Below, piece after piece: positions 12,701 to 14,736 of a stretch of DNA of 14,736 nt. Every line of letters starts with the position of its first letter. Within the stretch, counting starts at the first letter, position 1. Under the pieces are notes generated by a model. That model was not told where the DNA came from, made no database searches, and saw only the letters and a list, made by a program, of their open reading frames with translations. The translations under genes were made by a program, and so were the position numbers. This stretch comes from a bacterium (GTDB lineage Bacteria > 4484-113 > JAGGVC01): the NCBI GenBank assembly GCA_039961635.1, contig JABRWB010000040.1, positions 1-14,736 of the forward strand, in the 5' to 3' direction.

Positions 12701-13732
12701 CTACTTCGATTCAAGCCTGACCATCCAATTCAGACTTTTGGCGTCCTCCTTGAACGGCCAGTTCACCGGCTGGCCGATGTTCGTCACCGAGCTGCCCTTG
12801 TTTCCGGAGGCGTCATAGCCGACGAACATCTGCACCGTATCCCGGCTTTTGGTCTCCACGACCACGTAAAACGTGGATGACATTTTGGTTTCAGGGATTT
12901 CGAATCCCTTCCACTCGGCCGTGCTGGTGTAATTCGAATATTTGAAATTCTTCACCATCTGGATTCGCAGATCCTTGTCCAGCAGGTAAATCGCAAATAC
13001 CGAGTCGGTTCCCTGCCACTGTCCTGCCAGTTTGCCGTAAACGTACACCTTCCTGATCGTGACCGGGGAGCCCGGATCGAACCTGACGGTCGCGCCGTAG
13101 CGGTAGAAGGTCAGAAAGCCGCTGTTCGTCCCGCCGTCCTTGGCGAGAAACTTGGGGCCGACCAGGTTGTCCGACGTCAACTGCGTTTTCGGGGCGAGCG
13201 AGTCCACGACGACCGCACGTATCATCCAGTTGAACTTGCCGTCTTCGATTTGCTTGTAACCGGCAGCGGGGTTGCCGATTCGGGAACGCAGCTTTGCGGG
13301 CTCGAGGTCCTGTCCCATCATAATCCCGCCGCCGCTTCCGGACGGAAGCAAAAAGTAAACCCAGAACGCTTCGCGGATGATCAGCGGATCGATTTTGAAC
13401 TTATTCCATCCCGCGAGCGTGCCGATTTCATTGAACGAAAAGTTGCGGCTGTAAAGCTTGTTGTAAGTTTTGTCCAGGATCGCCAGGTATCCCTGGGGCG
13501 GGCCGTTTTTGTCCATTTCGCCGTATCTATACCCGAAAAAGCTTACTTCGGTGAGGAACGGCTCCTCGAACGCGGGCGGCGTGAACCGGACGAGGTATCC
13601 GTCGGTCAACTGAAACGTAAAGTTGTCCGCCACTCCTTCGTCGTAAAACAGCTCGTCGCAGACGCCGGGAAGCGCTGCCAGAATCAGCGCGAGTGCAGTT
13701 ACAATCGAAAAACCAATTTGCCTACCGAGCAT
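12701..13732 (-). CDS. Secreted protein with two tandem homologous domains, unknown function
   Basis: This 343-aa protein starts with a signal peptide: basic MLGRQ, a hydrophobic core of about 18 residues, and LPGVC near residue 25. The Cys context is not a good lipobox, so ordinary Sec export is more likely. Two domains of about 130 residues follow (about 45-175 and 211-342) and align with each other. Paired segments are GYLVRF/GATVRF, YLAILDK/IYLLDKD, GWNKFKI/EWKGFEI, FWVYFLL/FYVVVET, MMGQD/MFVGYD and KFNWMIR/SLNWMVR. The pattern of alternating aromatic strands suggests a beta-sandwich, perhaps a binding or surface module. No catalytic motif is seen. The ATG has a GAGGGG just upstream and its own promoter. 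Confidence 0.85.
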   Translation of the reverse strand: MLGRQIGFSIVTALALILAALPGVCDELFYDEGVADNFTFQLTDGYLVRFTPPAFEEPFLTEVSFFGYRYGEMDKNGPPQGYLAILDKTYNKLYSRNFSFNEIGTLAGWNKFKIDPLIIREAFWVYFLLPSGSGGGIMMGQDLEPAKLRSRIGNPAAGYKQIEDGKFNWMIRAVVVDSLAPKTQLTSDNLVGPKFLAKDGGTNSGFLTFYRYGATVRFDPGSPVTIRKVYVYGKLAGQWQGTDSVFAIYLLDKDLRIQMVKNFKYSNYTSTAEWKGFEIPETKMSSTFYVVVETKSRDTVQMFVGYDASGNKGSSVTNIGQPVNWPFKEDAKSLNWMVRLESK

Positions 13733-13778
13733 GAGACCCCTCTCCCGCGGACAGGATGAACGAAAATGATGACCAGCA

Positions 13779-13808
13779 ATTCTAGTTTGCGCGCCATGCC
13801 GATGTCAA
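13779..13808 (-). promoter_or_regulatory. Promoter of the secreted-protein gene
   Basis: TTGACA (13803-13808) and TAGAAT (13779-13784) are 18 nt apart on the minus strand, about 46 nt before the ATG. The -35 overlaps the stop codon of the nucleotidyltransferase gene. Confidence 0.65.
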
Positions 13809-14575
13809 GGACGGCCGAGCATCCCGGAAATCCTTGCGTACTCCTCGGGGGAGTCCACATCCACCGCGATCTCCGCATGCTCGCAAACATATGCCTTAAC
13901 CTTGCCATAAATCTTGCGCGAAAACGACTTCGTGTGGTCGGAGAGCGAGCCGATTCCGGCCGCAACCCTGAATATTGTACCCGCGCCGATCATCGAAGCC
14001 AATTTGAACGGCGATTTTCGATGCTTTACAAGCTCGTCAAGAAAGGGAAAATTCCTCACGAGGGCATGCCGGTTGAGCAAAAACACGTTGCCTCCCGTGA
14101 ATCTTCCGTCCTTGGTTTTGATCGACGTCCGCTTCGTGCCGGGAACAAGCTTCCGGCAAATATGAACCGGGACGACGGGATAGACGAAGTCGTATTCGAG
14201 CGCAAGCGCGTCGAATGCCTTCACCAGGGCGAACGCCGACTCGGAAGTAAAAAGCGGGATGTCGCTTGTCGCGACGATCAATCCTGGGGCGACGCTGTCC
14301 TTCAGCTCGATTGTCGCGTTGCGCAGGTTGCCAACGATTCCGTATCCGCACGGGATTGTCGACGCTCCATAGCTGCGGGCGATCCTTCCGACTTCAGCGC
14401 CCTCCCCCACGACGAGCCGCCTGTTGATTCCCGGAACGCCCCTGAACGCGCGGAGCGCGATGTCGAGCATCGTGAAACCGCCGAGCGACAGCAGGGCTTT
14501 GTAAGGCGGGCAGTCCGCTCCCCAGGTTGCAGGGTCGAGTTCTCCGCCGGCAAGAACTACCAGATCGTATTTCAT
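13805..14575 (-). CDS. MobA-like nucleotidyltransferase (GT-A fold)
   Basis: This 256-aa protein has the NTP-transferase start YDLVVLAGGE (3-12) with K26 in PPYKALL. ATSDIPLF (102-109, D105) is the metal/nucleotide motif, and VDVDSPEEY (238-246) is the C-terminal signature common in MobA/MobA-like and sugar-phosphate nucleotidyltransferases. The usual LAGGxSxRMGxDK loop is altered: LAGGELDPATWG replaces it and lacks the Arg. GKVKAYVC and HTKSFSRKIYG resemble related uncharacterised family members. Substrate (GTP and molybdopterin, or a sugar phosphate) cannot be assigned, and no molybdopterin genes are near. The ATG at 14575 has GGAAG 5 nt upstream. A downstream promoter lets the secreted-protein gene be transcribed separately. 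Confidence 0.82.
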   Translation of the reverse strand: MKYDLVVLAGGELDPATWGADCPPYKALLSLGGFTMLDIALRAFRGVPGINRRLVVGEGAEVGRIARSYGASTIPCGYGIVGNLRNATIELKDSVAPGLIVATSDIPLFTSESAFALVKAFDALALEYDFVYPVVPVHICRKLVPGTKRTSIKTKDGRFTGGNVFLLNRHALVRNFPFLDELVKHRKSPFKLASMIGAGTIFRVAAGIGSLSDHTKSFSRKIYGKVKAYVCEHAEIAVDVDSPEEYARISGMLGRP

Positions 14576-14614
14576 CGCCTCTTCCGAAGGCTCGTTTGCG
14601 GGCCTCTGGGCGCG

Positions 14615-14623
14615 ATTATAGCA
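14615..14623 (-). promoter_or_regulatory. Extended -10 promoter of the nucleotidyltransferase gene
   Basis: TGCTATAAT (TATAAT at 14615-14620) lies 39 nt before the ATG, and no clear -35 is seen. The box and its GC-rich downstream stretch match the other promoters of the window. Confidence 0.6.
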
Positions 14624-14647
14624 CTGCCCGGCGGCAGGCAGGTCTGG

Positions 14648-14736
14648 GTGGACGAGTCGGGCGAAATCCAGGGCGAGGGCGCGTACGACTACGGCGATAC
14701 GGCGCCGGAAGAGGAGCCGTGCGAAAAGTCCCCAAT
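14648..14736 (+). CDS. Possible N-terminal fragment of a plus-strand gene at the right edge
   Basis: A GTG at 14648 opens a frame to the window end (29 residues, starting VDESGEIQGEGAYDYGDTAP). It is acidic and rich in Gly, like a linker or secreted segment. The frame stays open upstream without ATG, so the start is uncertain. AGGCAGG upstream is a possible weak SD. It would be divergent from the nucleotidyltransferase gene. Coding is uncertain. Confidence 0.3.
   Translation, partial: MDESGEIQGEGAYDYGDTAPEEEPCEKSP

Overview
The window looks like chromosomal DNA of an uncultured Gram-negative bacterium. It carries lipid A genes (an lpxB-like gene translationally coupled to a Gfo/Idh/MocA oxidoreductase), ordinary housekeeping genes (nadA, trpS, a family 4 uracil-DNA glycosylase, an acyl-CoA dehydrogenase), one tRNA-Ala and a secreted protein with a duplicated domain. 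Most of it is fairly GC-rich. The left 1.9 kb is visibly more AT-rich and looks accessory. The sequence alone does not fix the phylum.

Layout. (A) 1-3598, minus strand: a compact accessory operon. It starts from a TTGACA/TATAAT promoter and encodes a DNA methyltransferase fused to a C-terminal Mrr-like nuclease domain, a 115-aa orphan, a separate PD-(D/E)XK nuclease, a 44-codon ORF and a further gene that leaves the left edge. This is the best candidate for a poorly described restriction/defence system. (B) 3600-3911: a heptamer tandem repeat, two GC hairpins, and tRNA-Ala(CGC) with its own promoter. (C) 4059-6313: nadA (+) converging on an acyl-CoA dehydrogenase gene (-), with a hairpin between them. 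(D) 6430-8654: Gfo/Idh oxidoreductase and lpxB-like gene (-), overlapping by 4 nt. (E) 8726-10549: a DnaQ-type exonuclease (+) converging on a UDG/TPR pair (-). (F) 10561-11429: a REP-associated tyrosine transposase (RAYT) with an in-frame TGA, flanked by four REP-like hairpins, one of them inverted. (G) 11430-14620, minus: a MobA-like nucleotidyltransferase, the secreted duplicated-domain protein, a 75-aa protein, and trpS overlapping it. A plus-strand fragment may begin at the right edge.

Regulation. Seven good TATAAT boxes can be read. Five are extended -10 elements (TGnTATAAT), and six of the seven are followed by C. Three lie only 6-8 nt upstream of GTG or TTG starts. For two of those genes an in-frame stop rules out any ATG, GTG or TTG start further upstream, so leaderless mRNAs are predicted. 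How the genes work together: the Gfo/Idh-LpxB pair probably serves lipid A assembly, UDG and the TPR protein share a transcript, and the methyltransferase operon probably modifies and restricts DNA. All functional assignments come from motifs read by eye; no database search was run.
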